NCBI GenBank assembly: GCA_917880885.1
Contig: OU862917.1
Span: 54,234,727 to 54,298,726 of the forward strand
Direction: 5' to 3'
From: Limnephilus marmoratus
Lineage: Eukaryota; Arthropoda; Insecta; Trichoptera; Limnephilidae
Length of the DNA stretch: 64,000 bases
The notes below the pieces were generated by a model, which saw only the letters and a list, made by a program, of their open reading frames with translations, did not search any database and was not told the origin of the DNA. Each line of letters opens with the position of its first letter. Positions within the stretch are counted from its first letter, which is position 1. Made by a program: the position numbers and the translations under genes. Positions 11,203 to 24,265 of the stretch are shown here, piece after piece.

Positions 11203-11309
11203 ACTTACTTCGGGTACACGGTCACTCCCACAACACTCTTCTATATTAAAATTATGATAGCAATTTCAGTTGCTTATTAAAGGAAATAGTTTACCGAAAC
11301 ACAGCTGTA

Positions 11310-11500
11310 ATGACCGGTCAGTGGTTGAGTGGGCATCGCGTTTGGGTCCCACCCAGGCGTTCCGTGTTCGATACCTCCATCATGACTCAAGCAACATTGT
11401 CGGCTTACTGTGGTGGTAGTAGGAGATTTTCAAATATTGTCGGGTTATTCGTAGCCCGGGAATGTTTGTCTTTCTTTAAAAAAAGTTTTTTTTTCTAAAC
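11310..11500 (+). repeat. tRNA-like SINE
   Basis: An A-box-like GGTCAGTGGTTGAGTGGGC followed about 40 bp later by a B-box-like GTGTTCGATACC gives RNA polymerase III promoter spacing typical of a tRNA-derived head. It continues into an unrelated body and ends near a T-rich stretch. It does not fold into a clean cloverleaf, so it is not called a tRNA gene. From 11500 to 13284 the intron is AT-rich with nothing else recognised. Confidence 0.5.
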
Positions 11501-13284
11501 TGCATTTTTTTAAACCACTGTGAACTTAGGTACCGACTTTTGATTTTGATTGGTGTTATTTAAATTTTCATAAACGGTTTATACCTAGTAGGTTCACAAG
11601 AAATCTAAAAGGGAAATTATTATTATTTAAATTATTCTTGATTTCGAAAAATTTTTGATCAATCCAATTGTTCTCCCGTGATGTGTCCTTCAATTTTTAT
11701 TAAGTATTCAATAAAAAAAATACTAAAACTATTTTTTTCTTGTTAAATTATAATGAATAATTAATTATATCTTTCAGCTATGCCCTAAGTAGCCGCATTA
11801 TTCGTAATAAATAATTTTTTGTTTGTTTTTGAGAATCGAACTTAATTTTAAATTTAATTTCTCCTTTGTGCTCCGATAATACAACTCCATGCCCACTCAC
11901 ATAATCTGATCTTGTATTTATTATTGTAATTGGTATTTATTTATGTTACCGAAAGGGTAAACTATTGTAGAATCCCCCGCAGTTCTACCCAAGATTTTGG
12001 AATTTCATTCACTGTTCTAGAAATAATTCAATTAGTCGAGTTATCTCAGAAAACTTGTCAAACAATATCATTTTATATATTTTTTTCATCCGTGATTAAA
12101 TCCAATACTGTATAGTAATACTCAACCACCAATAACTTTAACTCCATTATCTATGGCGCAGATAGATTATTTTGGTTAATTCTATTATAATAAATCGCTG
12201 TTAAAATCATATCAATACTACCAGATTATTGACGTGCCTACCTACACATTTCACAAGTTTGTTATTATTTGTCTATGGAGCTGTTTATTTGTCAATTCGT
12301 ATCACATAGACCCAGTGACGTGTACAAAATACACTGTCCGAGATTAAAATAGTTGAAATTAATATAATAGCGACTAGCGACAGCAACACCTCAGCATTCA
12401 CGTAAATATACTTTTTCTTGCAAGTCTTGTATGAAATCACCAAAAACACGGTACTTACATTAAATATATTATTTGTTTTATACATACTCATCTTAAAATG
12501 CCATGTCCCCGTAGATCTTGTCGACTTTTACATTTTACAGTTATGAGGTAGAATATACCTACTATAAAATCATTTTTACCGACTTAACTCTGTATATATT
12601 TTTATAAAATGCAGTATTGTTATTTATTTGTAAATAACAAACAGATTTTATTACAAACATTTACGTAGGAGGTTAGATAAGGTTAATCCAAAAATGTTTC
12701 TAATGCTAATGTTGTTTAGATAGATAGTTCTGCATTCAGGTGACGAATAACTTGACATTTTGTTCACAATATAAAACTAGACAAATTACCCTTGTGGGGT
12801 AATTTATCACTTCAATATTAGAGAATGATCAGACAGAATCTTGTCGCAACACTTGTTATATTTTTATTGTTGTGTTTTATTTTTGTGATTTAATATTTAC
12901 TTTAATATAACACAATAACCTTAATTCATGTGCCTTGCCTTGAATCAATTTGTTATATATTGCCATATTGAAAAAGGAATATACGGCCTAATCTAAATTT
13001 GGTGTCTTTTTGGCGGAAGGTGCGTGCATTTTGATTTGTTCACGAATCTACAGTTTTTTCAGAGGTAGATGAAACTTTGCACATTTGAAGTTCAAAATAA
13101 GAGAAACTGGTTTACATGCGATTTCGAAAAACTACCCCCATCTCCTTTTTCCACCCCCTAAGCAAAATGTTGATACTACTCGATGAAATTTTTGAGAAAA
13201 ATTACTGTCTATGTCTGATTACGTAAAGCCCAGGCCGTGTATTTCCAAAACCTAATGTCAGTCGCTTTACATTTTCAACATCAA

Positions 13285-13535
13285 AATTTAAATATTTAGA
13301 AATAAAATTATTAATTTCTAATATCCACATTGAAAAGATTATTTTATCTAGATATTAGAACAATTTTTGTTTTTGCAAAGTGATAAATTATCAATATAGA
13401 GGTGTATTTACAATATATGGGAATAATATTAAAATTTAAATATTTTGAAATAAAATTATTAATTTCTAATATACACATCAGAAAGATTATTTTATCTAGA
13501 TTTTAGAAAAATATTGGTTTCTGCAATGTGATTAA
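13285..13535 (+). repeat. Direct duplication with ~147-bp offset
   Basis: The blocks AAATAAAATTATTAATTTCTAATAT(C/A)CACAT and GATTATTTTATCTAGAT(A/T)TTAGA occur at about 13300-13360 and again at about 13447-13505, in the same orientation with several mismatches. An old local tandem duplication in AT-rich intron. Confidence 0.6.
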
Positions 13536-14022
13536 AAAATAACCAATATTAAATATATTTAATATATTACCAATATTAATATATTTTAAATGTAAATTGT
13601 CGCTACCGCGACTGAATCGGTATATGTTTTGGAAATACGCTACAGGGTGTTAACGTTAAACGTAACGTACGTTATAATCTACGCATTCACAGATGGCGCC
13701 AATCAAATAATTTTAGGTAAAACCAACAGTTACAATATTTTCTAATATATAAAATATGTGTAAATTATTTAAATAATAGTAGGTTTTCACTGACGTATAT
13801 TAATTATTTAATGAATATAAAGAAAAAGAGTTAAATTACCATATGCGGATGGGATGGTGGGAGGGAGGGGAAAGAGATGAATCTATTCTGTGTAATTAGT
13901 AGTATGAATGTTTAAATATTATTTATTTATTTTAGGTTTGAAAATGTTAGGCACAGTGTTAAATAAGTCGAATTCACTGACAGCAATGTGGAGCGCGGTG
14001 AATGAATGTATTTTGATTAGAG

Positions 14023-14945
14023 TTAGTGTCGTATTAAGGAATATTTAATGCGTGGTTTTGTCTGGTTTGTCTGATGGGCACTCTTATTTTCTAGTGATTC
14101 CGGGCAATCTATCATAGAGGTAGCTATTTTTTGTAAAAATAGTACGTCTGTCGAATTTCTAAGACCTTCCAATGACGATATCCTGAAGAACGCGGCTGAC
14201 TCTGCGTGGCCAAGATGAGGACGGTAGCTCCGAAAATCAAAATGGTAGCTCAGACGAGGACGATAGATCCGAAAATCAAGGTATCGTAGAAATCGGTTTT
14301 GCACTTTCTCAATCCTTTCTATATGTGATATATACTCAGGACTCCAGATTTGAGAGGCGTACTCCAGAGAACTGCGAACATATGCAAAGTAAAGCATTTT
14401 CATGGTATTTACTTTTTTTTAAATCTTTGCAGGTTCTAAGTACAAAGTATATTATATATTCCTAATACCTTGAAAGCATTTGATTCCATGGATTCGATAT
14501 GGCGGTCAAAAAGTAATTTCGGGTCTAACACTACTTCCAAGTCATTGGCCTTCATCATTTTTATTAGTATTGTACCGTTAGGGGAATAATTGAAAGACTT
14601 AGGTGTTTCTTTCGGGTGAAGCTGATGGCGCTGCATTTTTTAACATTTATTTAAAGATTGTGTTGTCACAATAAATATTTAGACGATTTAGATCTTGTAT
14701 GCGGGGAAAGTCGTTGGTGCACGTGATTGGAGAAAATATTTTCATGTAACCTGCGTATATAAAGTTCTGGATTGGTGAAAACATTTTCCAATATCATTAA
14801 TGTATTTATTAAACAGTAACGGTTCCAATAATGGTACGGTTACCCAATTCGACTTGTCACCGACAAGTACTGTTTGGCTGCGGTTTGCTATATAGGACGA
14901 GAGCCACCTGAGGAGGTCTCCGTGTAGCCGAAGCAAATTCATTGA
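14023..14945 (-). pseudogene. Broken LINE reverse-transcriptase ORF (Jockey-like)
   Basis: Minus-strand pieces in order: LLRWLSSYIANRSQTVLVGDK with PLLFNKYINDI (14942-14742), matching the RT segment between the fingers and the SGVPQGS/LGPLLF block but with the PQG region deleted; HQLHPKETPKSFNY..NDLEVVLDPKLLFDRHIE (14636-14436); then MKMLYFAYVRSSLEYASQIW, HIERIEKVQNRFLRYL and SSLEGLRNSTDVLFLQKI (14403-14030). This is the correct order for one ORF2 split by frameshifts and deletions over about 0.9 kb. Non-functional; intronic and antisense to minibrain. Confidence 0.85.
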
Positions 14946-14984
14946 CGTGGTTCAGTTGTCCATTCGTCGAGCAAATTGCAATTT

Positions 14985-16140
14985 GCAATTTTATTTTTTG
15001 TTTATTTTTTATTTTTTTGTTTTTTTTTTGTTTATTTAGCACAATATATTATACATTTATATCTATACATTATTTATTAAATTTTGACTGCCCAACTAGG
15101 AGTATTATCCCGTTTTAGGACAGTCAAATAATTATGGGTATGAACATGTGGAGAATGATTTGTACAAAAAGAAATAAAATTGCTGAAATAAAAATAAGAG
15201 AAAGAATATAAAATAAAATAATAAAAAAAGTTTAAAATATAGTACCTAACTGTTATTTGTTTAGCATAGCAAAAGAAAAAAAAAGAGAAGAGAAAGAATA
15301 AAATAAAGTTTTATTTTTCGATGTACATTTGTTACTTTTAATTTTAAATTTTTTTGCTACTGGTTTCGACACGTTCGTATCATTAACGAGCAAACTTAAG
15401 TTTTAAGTTTGCTCGTTAATGATACGACGTGTCGAAACCGGTAGCAAAAAAATTTAAAATTAAAAGTAACAAACTTAAGTTTACTCGTTAATGATACGGA
15501 CGTGTCGAAACCGGTAGCAAAAAAAAAATAAAATTAAAAGTAACAAATGTACATCGAAAAATAAAACTTATCAAAACAAAAATGTCTAGAAATTGTTTCA
15601 TAGTCAGTGCCCAAGAAATACAAAAAAAAAAAGAATAAAATAAAAATTAAATAACCAATTAAAACATAAAATAGCCGTGGATTGTTTCGCATAGTTGTTG
15701 AAATGATAAGCCTACATACATAAATATTTTGTATAAATATGAATAAAAAAGAGAAGAGATAAAATAAAATAAAATATGCAATTAAAACATAAGAATGACA
15801 GCTGATTTCTAATTTAAAAGTAATAGGTAAGTACATACAGATAGGTAGATACACATAATAATATAGATTAGAAGATAGGGGTATCTTTTACTTAGATCAT
15901 TTTTTGTTGGAATTTTTGTTGTTGTTTTTGGTTTTTGTTTGATTTTATTTTTTGTGTAGTAAAAGTTCACTCTCCTTTCTCCCTAATTGTTGAAACCAAG
16001 TAGTGGTCAATTTACGAAGAACACCTGTGCTTTCCTTTTTCCGAACATCAGGCATGAAGTTGTATAGTTTTGGACCTAAGAAAGTGAAGTGTCTTTGAGC
16101 GAGAGATGTTTTGGTTGTGAGTGTTACAATTTTAATTTTA
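14985..16140 (-). mobile_element. LINE 3' end, minus-strand copy
   Basis: Reading leftward: a C-terminal coding stretch ...TKTSLAQRHFTFLGPKLYNF, PDVRKKESTGVLRKLTTTWF, ...QLGRKESELLLHKK then stop TAA (15945-15947), followed by an AT-rich 3' UTR, the motif CTGTCCTAAAACGGGATAATACTCC (near 15120) and an A-rich tail at 14985-15040. It is the inverted counterpart of 19499-20715, with which it shares the ORF end, stop position and UTR end. A hammerhead-like foldback (15309-15567) sits in its UTR. 5'-truncated. Confidence 0.85.
15309..15567. mobile_element. Foldback with degenerate hammerhead-like motif
   Basis: Left arm from about 15309 (GTTTTATTTTTCGATGTACA) pairs with the right end at 15567. The core GGTTTCGACACGTTCGTATCATTAACGAG occurs in the left arm inverted, and twice in the right arm directly (about 15410-15452 and 15480-15520). 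Read rightward, ATGATAC(G)GACGTGTCGAAACCGGT retains GAAA, the following CCGGT and an ATGA, but the CTGA part is TTAA, so the catalytic core is degenerate. The arm is partly duplicated. Confidence 0.55.
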
Positions 16141-16333
16141 TGATTTACGTACTTTATACATTTTGGGGATGCTGTGTGGACATGGTCTTAAGAAAGGGAG
16201 GGGTGAACACCTTGAAGAGATCCATGTTAAAGAAATCATTCCACAGCCGAGTTCAACACAAGGACAGGACGAGTCGAGGAACGACCTGTTTTCACGACTC
16301 CCATGCGAACGTGATTCCCGGCTGTGCTTGTAG

Positions 16334-16597
<264 letters not shown>

Positions 16598-17689
16598 TAA
16601 TTATTACGTCAAGTCCGACGACTTTAATTTAATAAATGACATTGAATTAAGAACTACTTGCAAATCGGTTCCACGACAAAACGGAACACTGAGGAAAAAT
16701 GGAGGAAAAGAACCTAACCTAACCTGTATCAGGTTACCGTGCACAACAATGGGGTGAGTTTCCAACACTCTCTACACCACTTTACCTCGCCGTTAAACGG
16801 CCACATTGTCTCCAGGTTCTAGTTCATAATTAAACCACGACGGTTTGAATACAAAAACTTTAATTTACCGAATTCGCCCACAAATTATTACGAAATTCAT
16901 CAAATTTTGAAGTTCTATTCGAGTTCTGTTATTATCTTAGGTATGTAAAGCAACTGGCCCATAATTATATAGTACCAGAACTTGGACAGAACCTTTACAG
17001 AACTTGAAAATTAAATTTAAAATTTCATGAATTGTTCTAATTTTGTGAACCAGCCCGTTTCAGTTTACTTATTGTTATTGTACTTACTTATAGTTAAAAG
17101 GATAAAATAAGCCACAGTAAAAATTCAAATGAATAAATAAAAATATTTCACTTTTATTATTCGCTTTTTTTTTACTCTGCGTTAGTGCAATTTTTACAAT
17201 AGTGTTATTTAGAGAAAAATATATGTATTTCATTTTATCAAAAATTCCGAAAATTCAGTTTTTATAAACAAAGAGAAATTAAAATAAGCCAACAACGCAA
17301 TTTTTAGCAGATGCGACATTATTCTTCTGGATCGTCGAAATAATGAATGACATATCATCAGTCATCAGTCGTCCTGTTGATTAGTTAGACATTTCCAAAT
17401 ACATACAAGTTTTGAGATAATGAGGAAAGCAATATTTAATGCTCGTTGTAAATCAAATATTATTTACACGTGTCTGGGTTTTACATATTAAATGTGCTAT
17501 AAAATAACAGCGATTAGCTCATTACGCTTACATCAGCCTTGCATTCTTTGCGGATTTGCGGATTTCCACTTTTCTCACACGATCATACATGCTTTTTGTG
17601 GTGTGGTAAAATCAAATGTCAATCAATTAAAATCATATGGAAAAAAACGGATAATATAATTGTACAAAAAAATATATGTTAAAAAATAT

Positions 17690-17990
17690 TTTATTTATTT
17701 ATTTATTTATCTATAAAAGGTATGTTTACATAACATTATTCGATGCCTGTCTCACTAGGGAATACCTGTGTTGAGACAGGCGTAGAGGTACATAAATGAG
17801 TATCATACATAAGAATATTTAATTACAACATGAGAATATTTAAGGTAAGATACATACTGATTTATACAATTCAAACAGAAAGATGATTAAGATTGAGGGT
17901 TAATATCATAAAGAGAGCATTATATAGGTGAAGGAAGAGATGAATAAAGTAGTAAATCCTTTCGAGTCTATATAGGAAGTTATATTATAC
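17690..17990 (-). mobile_element. Possible LINE 3' tail (minus)
   Basis: Begins at 17690 with a TTTA microsatellite (an AAAT-type tail on the minus strand) and continues as moderately complex sequence. Such short-repeat tails are usual for insect LINE 3' ends. No coding homology is seen. The other intron sequence from 16526 to 18954 holds only low-complexity runs, including a C-rich stretch at 18345 and 18605 and a small GC patch at 18028-18060. Confidence 0.35.
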
Positions 17991-18958
17991 ATATAGGATT
18001 TTACTATTACTATTTTACTATTTGTGCGGGCCGCACAAATATCCGCCGCGCGCCGCAGTTTGACGACCACGGATTATTAGAGAGTACACTTTTACACATA
18101 ACTGCATTCTCGCTCAATTTTTGATTTTTCGGAGATGTCTGACTAATCAATTGGACGATCGGCATTTGTAGGCAAGGAATAACACATCGCGGTTTTATAA
18201 CTTGCGTCTGTAGTTTTTTTTTTACCCAACAGAGTTAGCTATCATGACCTCAGGAGTTCAGGAGAAAAGCAGTGTGTTCATGCCTTTCTTATGGCAAGAG
18301 CAGCATAAAATATTTTTTTTCGCCGGGTACCTCTCAACTTTCTTACCCCCCCCTATTCCCCGCTTCATCTAACCGGAATTCCTTATGTGTGGGTGCCAAA
18401 GCTCCATTGGGTCTAAAATCATCTCATTTTCACACAAAAATATTCTGTCACTTTCTAACATTCTTTACCAAATTTGATGACGATTATCGTCTGCACGAAT
18501 TGACTTTGAGCCATTGTGTGAATCATAGTATCATTTACATTGGCGTTAAACCGAGCTCAAAGTTCGTCACCCTTGGGTCCAGAATTTCTTTATTTTTTCA
18601 CCTCCCCCCCCCCCCCTCCTTCCGCCGATACAGGCTTCTCCCGAAAACCTCCCCCACGGCGCAAGACTTATCATTGGACAGGGTGGCCAAATACGACAAT
18701 ATTATCACGGTAATAAGTAAAAAGTCAAGATTTTTTAGATATTTCGAGGATGTGAGAGAATTTTTATAGCTGACCTAAGAAAGTTCAGAAATTGTTTTTT
18801 CTTGTGCATAATTGACGTTAATTTATTATTTACGAAATATTTTTTAATTTCCTTGCATTATTTCTCGGTAAGGTGTAACCCATTCAATATTTGGGGTGAA
18901 ACAGTAAGAGTACCCCACAGAATAGAGAATGTGTTGTCACAATCATTTTCTTAGTTAA

Positions 18959-19416
18959 GATGAAGTCATAGTAAATAATGCAAAATCATATGTTTTTGTT
19001 TTGAAAATTTGATCGCTTAGAAGTATTGTAGATGCTTCAATTAAATATTGCGTGTAGAACATACCTTGGCCCTTAAAAATATCGGTCATTTTTTTTATAA
19101 GTTTTTTAATAAGCCTATAAAAAAATAAAGTATGAGGTCTAAAAAACACACTTTCAAGTCCAAACTCTCCTATTTATAAACCCCTTTTCGGATATGGTTT
19201 TATTGTGTAATGTGGCAAATTCAGTTTATTTTATAATAATCGCAAAAAAAGTTGATATTTACACCCAATCTTCCCAAAATAAAATAAAATATGCATTTTC
19301 GCGTTGATATTTTACAATACGGCCGCTAGTCGATGAATTCGGTTATTCAAAGTGACCCCTATGGCGTCCACCGAAGAACTACTGTCCACGGCACAATAGT
19401 GAACTAGTGGATCGCC
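18959..19416 (+). mobile_element. TTAA-flanked repeat, copy 1 (458 bp)
   Basis: Runs from GATGAAGTCATAGTAAATAATG to GAACTAGTGGATCGCC between TTAA tetranucleotides at 18955-18958 and 19417-19420. It is nearly identical to 62001-62571 after removal of the insertion there, and both copies end exactly at TTAA. That suggests piggyBac-like TTAA-targeted mobility. I see no convincing terminal inverted repeat and no ORF for a transposase. Confidence 0.7.
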
Positions 19417-19498
19417 TTAATAGGTTTAACCGGAAATAAAGCATTTTAGACCACATAAAAATTCAAATTGGGCCTGGGTTAATAGAATCGTATAAATC

Positions 19499-19732
19499 CC
19501 ATCTATTAACCACTCTCACGACACCCGACACTCACGGAGAAATCCAATTGTAACTTCCACAACCAAAACATCTCTCGCTCAAAGACACTTCTCTTTCTTA
19601 GGTCCAAACCTATACAACTTCATGCCTGATGCTTGGAAAAAAGAAAGCACAGGTGTTCTTCGTAAATTGACCACTACTTGGTTTCAACAATTAGGGAGAA
19701 AGGAGAGTGAACTTTTACTACACAAAAAATGA
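19499..19732 (+). pseudogene. C-terminal end of a LINE ORF2
   Basis: 77 codons and a stop, open without a start: begins PSINHSHDTRHSRRNPIVTS and ends ...RKESELLLHKK. It contains AQRHFSFLGPNLYN and ESTGVLRKLTTTWFQQ, typical of the extreme C-terminus of Jockey/CR1-type LINE proteins (the RSFS--GP-LYN-LP pattern). It is a 5'-truncated remnant with an intact frame to its stop, more than 60 codons of it shared with the inverted copy at 15945-16139. Confidence 0.8.
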
Positions 19733-20715
19733 AATCAAATACAAACCAAAAACAACAACAAAAATTCTCAAAAGATACCCTTTTTTTCTAATCTATATTA
19801 TTATATGTATGTATGTACCTACCTATTTACTTTTAAATTAGAAAGCTAACCAAGCAGCTGTTAATCTTATGTTTTAATTGAATATTTTATTTTATTCTTT
19901 ATATCTCCTCTCTTTTATATTAATATTTATACAAAATATGTACATATATATGTGGGCTTATCAATAAGCAATGTAAACACCAGTTTTAAGTACATATATA
20001 TACCTATTATTTTAATAACTGTGCTAAGCAAACAACAGTAATAATTAGGTATTAATTGTTTATTTTATTTTACTATATTTTTTCTGTTCTCACTATATAA
20101 AATGTGTACGTAGGATTATAATATGAAAGGCAAACACCAGTTACCACCTTATATTTTAATCATTTGCTTTTAAGTACACACATATATAACTTTTATTTAT
20201 TTTTATTATCTTTTCAACAACCATGCTAAACAACCGACGGCTATTATATGTTTTAATTGGTTATTTAATTTTAATTTTATTCTTTCTCTTCTCCTTTTCT
20301 TTCTTTTTTTTCTACAACACATGTATGTAGGACTATAATATGCAATGCATACAAAAGTTACCTAAATGTTTTAACCCTCTCAATTTCTATTAGTTACATA
20401 CATGTACCTATTTACCTTTTCTTTTTTAAATTTATATTATTTTAATAACTATGCTAAACAAATAACAGTTACTAGGTTTTAAACTTTTTATTTTATTTTA
20501 TATTCTTTTTGTTCTTTTAATTTCATCAATTTTCTTTCTTTTTTGTACAAATACAAATCATGTTCCATTTTACCCATAATAATTCGACTGTCCTAAAACG
20601 GGAATACTCCTAGTTGGGCAGTCAAAAAAATTAATGAATTATGTATATACATGTATAATCTTGTACTAAATAAACAAACAAATTAAAAAAAATAAAAAAA
20701 TAAAAAAATAAGAAG
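19499..20715 (+). mobile_element. LINE 3' end, plus-strand copy
   Basis: ORF end (see 19499-19732), then an AT-rich 3' UTR of about 850 bp with internal imperfect repeats (segments each containing TATATGT..ACCTA, ATGCTAA(A)CAAC/AAC and a TTTTAATTG-like block, about 19800-20500). Then CTGTCCTAAAACGGGAATAC (20588-20608), CTAGTTGGGCAGTCAAAA and an AAAAAAT-repeat tail at 20684-20712. It forms a long inverted repeat with 14985-16140 across the second minibrain exon. Confidence 0.85.
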
Positions 20716-21595
20716 CCTCAACGTAGCCTCACCACAGTTTGAAAATGACCTTAAACGCCGAAATAGATGTCACAATAATAAAAAACTAAAATACTCAAAA
20801 ACCTACTAATAATAACATTATTAAATTTGATTTACGTTAAAGTTTAAAAAAGATAAATGAAATTCTAAGAAATAAACAAAAAACAATTAGTAACAATAAG
20901 TAACCAATGGTACCGACAACGACAACCTTTGGCGTCTCTTTAGGCAGTCGTTAACTGTGTAGAAGTCGGAGCTTTTGCCCCTAAGCACGATCAGAGCTTT
21001 ATACATTTTGGAAAACAGTTTATACGGCTAAATGAAATCTTAATATTTTAACTTATTTTCACCGCAGAATCAAGTTTAAAAAAATCGAATGCAGTTAACA
21101 CGCGGTAGAAACGAAATTTTACCAAAACAATCTCAACCGATGAAGAACCAAGAAGCCTTGAAAAGTGAGGTCTAATCAAAGCGTTAATGAGCGCAGACCT
21201 AGTGTCATTTACGTTTTATATCTCAACCAATAGGAGCCTTGATAGGAGTTTGATGCTTCGCAGGTGCTGTTATGCGTCATTTCCGTTTCATCCGAATTCC
21301 AAATCACAACGGGGCTATAGAAGTTTGTTTCAAAATCGTGCAAAATACGCCACTGCTCTGGCAAAAATTCAAATTATAAGGAAAATTGTGGAATCGGTAC
21401 AGCAGAATCACTTTTTAAAAAAATCGTGCAAATTCTGTCGTTGTTCTACGAAAAGTAAATTTTTCAGGGAATTTGGAAATCATTCCACATCCCATTTTGT
21501 TCGTTGTTTTGCGAGCAGTCAGTCATTCTAAGCAGGGGTAAGGGACTAGGGCAGGATATTGTCTCTATCCGATAACCTTATATTATTTATTATAG
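20716..21595. other. Unannotated intron stretch
   Basis: No recognised repeat. An ORF of 114 codons at 21187-21531 (cysteine- and serine-rich near its end) resembles no family I know, is not bounded by convincing gene signals, and is probably chance. Confidence 0.3.
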
Positions 21596-21599
21596 AGCG

Positions 21600-21860
21600 C
21601 TGTCCGCGGCGCAAATAGCTCATGGAGAAATTCACAATTAACAGCCGACGACCACTGAGAATAGAAACATGAGGCGGCCAGCGGGCAGCGGGCAGCGGGC
21701 AGCGGGCAGCGGGCAGCGGGCAGCGGGCAGCGAAGCTCTCGCTAGCTCCGCGCGCCAGGCGTGCTCGGAGCTCGGAGCTCGGGGCTGGCGCGCTGGCGGT
21801 CGCACAAATAGGCACTCGCGTGAGGAATGCGTCCACACGAGACTCGTAACGGATAGACTG
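21600..21860. other. GC-rich island with 7-bp minisatellite
   Basis: CpG-rich region containing about 7.4 units of GCGGGCA at 21681-21732, followed by GAGCTCGGAGCTCGGGG. Overlapping ORFs on both strands are repetitive by-products. It could be a CpG-rich promoter, but no TATA or initiator architecture can be argued. Confidence 0.4.
21681..21732 (+). repeat. (GCGGGCA)n minisatellite
   Basis: Uninterrupted 7-bp units for 52 bp with no mismatch, implying recent slippage or homogenisation. The G-rich strand has G-triplets at 7-bp intervals and could form a G-quadruplex. Confidence 0.9.
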
Positions 21861-22323
21861 GTTTGATGTGTCCGATCTTTTATCGAACCGCCAATCGGTA
21901 AATTATTCATTGTGCGAGTGCAATATAATCAACGGCAGTTACTACAAACGAAACTAACACGCTGTTTATTTGGACAAGAACTTTCACATTCAAAAGTTAA
22001 TTCTCTTTAAAAATAATGTTTTAATCCTTTGAAACCAAATGTTAATTAATCAAGTTGTAATTTTATCCGTGAGTAAAGCATTCAATGAACAGATTTTTTC
22101 AGTCCCTTCTGCTCATAATTACACGGCTTTAACCCACGACCACGGAGGTTATAGGTAGGTACTGTCCTCATATTGTTTGGTTATACGTCATAGATTTAAA
22201 ACTTGTACGTTTATCATATTTTTTAAATAATTAACCCTTTGATATTATTAGGGGTACTTTAAATTTCCTCCGTAGTGGTGTTTATATCAACTAACTGAAT
22301 TAAAAATTTTATTGTTTACATTA

Positions 22324-22724
22324 GTTCCAAACCGGAGGTCCCGAGAAAAAAAATTTCCCTCAAGGCCTATGACATCTTAGGGAATACTGTGTAGTGAGGA
22401 TATTTTTTAAGGAAGAGAAGGATAGGAAGTTCTGGGAAGGAAAAGGGTATGAGGGGTTGGTGGGTAGGAATTTGGGGGTCAGTGTGTCCAGGAGTGACGG
22501 ACTGTATCCATCCCTCCAACTGCGGTGCAAGGCGATGGATCGAGAGAGTCCGGCTGGAAAGTTCAAAAGGCCTCCCTCAACCAGACTCTCTCGGCCTGCC
22601 GCGCAGTTGGTGGGCAACCGCCGCTAAGACCCTGACAAAGCTAACCCCATGAACCCCTATTAAGTCACCAAATGTAGCGAATCACGCGCGGCGGAACCCA
22701 TACCCACTTCCCAAATTGAAGTTA
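22324..22724 (+). repeat. Dispersed repeat family A copy
   Basis: Starts near CCAAACCGGAGGTCCCGAG, includes the GTGACGGACTGTATCC, GGTGCAAGGCGATGG and CTAACCCCATGAACCC blocks, and ends CTTCCCAAATTGAAG. The segment with CACTTGGGGTGACC and CCAATAAATGG is deleted. Confidence 0.75.
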
Positions 22725-23194
22725 TTAATTAAATAATATTATTGATCTTATAAAATACCTAATTTCAAATGAGAATTATTTAATGTCATCAGAATCTAAA
22801 TAAATTAATATGGAACGCTTCTTCTACAATATTTACACAATGTGAAAAATGTTTCTTCTAATAATCACAAAATTATATAGAATTATGAAAATAGCAAACA
22901 AAAGAAAATGAGTGACAGTTTATCACGAAGCCTATCTCATTCTAACTTGTAGATATGTAGATAAACTATGAAAATTCTACTTATTTCGCTCCCGAGTAGA
23001 ATGTTTGACTATTCTTGTTTTGTGACATACTATTACCGAAGGTACTTTCCATAAAATTCCCATAGTTTGTCAGCGACAAACTCCTCTCCACTACGAAGGT
23101 TGTCTTAAAATAGATTTATATCCATTCAAAAAGGACGTTTTTCACTTGTTTATTATTTTCAAGATAATAATAATATGTGTAGTGCCAGTGCCTA

Positions 23195-23400
23195 TCCACT
23201 ATTCAGTGTACTGGGCGCTGAGCAAAGGAGGCGCGGCGTTAGGGCGGGGGCGGGGGCGGGGGCTGGAGCTGGAGCGGGAGGCTAAGGGACGTCGTGGAAG
23301 GGGTGGCATAGTAACTCGACAGACGTCTGGTGCCTCCCAGCCGCCCTACCCACCCCCAGCCGCCCATAACCTTCGTAGGTGGCAACCCTTAAACAACCGC
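23195..23400. other. GC-rich island with GGGGGC repeats
   Basis: Contains four GGCGGGGGC-type repeats (23240-23265), GGAGCTGGAGC repeats and CpGs. Sp1-like GC boxes are visible, but no downstream coding exon is recognised. An ORF running through it (23146-23535) becomes AT-rich after 23400 and is not credible as a gene. Confidence 0.35.
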
Positions 23401-23947
23401 GTCTGTTTCAAAGTCAACACATTGAGAAAAGACTTTTTTTTGAGAAATAAATTCGTTCCAACTTCGATATTAAGAGTTGTAGTCCAATTCTTTCAAACTA
23501 AACTATACTATACTTTTGATGCATTGAATTGTTAATACAATATTCATAAAATTAAATTAGTTATTAGTAGTTATTACCTAACAAAACTTGTTCTCCATTT
23601 TAACCCCCTTTTGAAAGGATAAAATGAAAATTGATTGATCATTTGGTGATTTCAGAAACTCCGTTTTCGTTGAAAAAATCACCACGATGAAGAAAAAATA
23701 CATGTTTATTATTGTATTCAGAGCTGTTATTTACGGCTTGATTTTGAATTATTTATGTTGATAGATGAATTTTTCGTTTCCCGCAATACAGCGGGTCGTT
23801 ACTGTTAGCAGAATGTTGGAAATTCAATAGATATGCATTTGTTGATTATTTTGTAATTCCGCGCATTTAACGTGAGTAGTCTCACCATTAGTTTTTTTTT
23901 TCAAAATAATATAACTCTATTTTCATTCCAATATCAAATTTTATTGA

Positions 23948-24265
23948 ATTGAAAACTTCTTTAGCACCGTTGTAATTTGAAACTCGATGAAACGGAAACG
24001 AGCGACACTAAAAAGAATACGTACATCTATAGGATTTAGTCTGCGAAAGAATGAGTGTCCTCTTTGTGCCTTGCTTCCTAGCCTATATATACGTACTTGT
24101 GTCCTCTTTGTGCGGTGCTTAGTAGAATAAAATGTAATAATGCTTAAAATTAGTAACAATATTATTATAAATAAACCCTAAAATTCTCCTACTCCTGATA
24201 CTCTGCATTCGTCTCATTCTCTCGGAAGTTTAGTTTTCTGATGGTTTCACTTCTACCGCGTTGTG
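23948..24265 (+). repeat. Diverged repeat shared with 30385-30570
   Basis: CTTCTTTAGCACCGTTGT(A/G)ATTTGAA...CTCGATGAAACG...GCGAC.CTAAAAAGA... and, later, TTTCTGA(T/A)GGTTTCACTTCTA(C/T)CGCG occur in the same order at both places. The left copy has extra sequence containing a local duplication (GTGTCCTCTTTGTGC twice, about 24055 and 24100). Confidence 0.6.

Noticed and set aside
16711..16725. CCTAACCTAACC, telomere-like repeat (TTAGG)n
   Set aside because: Only about two to three units, no array; not evidence of an interstitial telomere.
18272..18769. Longest ORF in the window (165 codons, plus strand)
   Set aside because: Composition is serine/proline/phenylalanine-rich from C tracts and AT-rich DNA, with no recognisable motif and no splice or promoter context. 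Probably chance.
21187..21531. 114-codon ORF as a small gene
   Set aside because: No homology, no splice sites or promoter features; composition similar to the surrounding intron.
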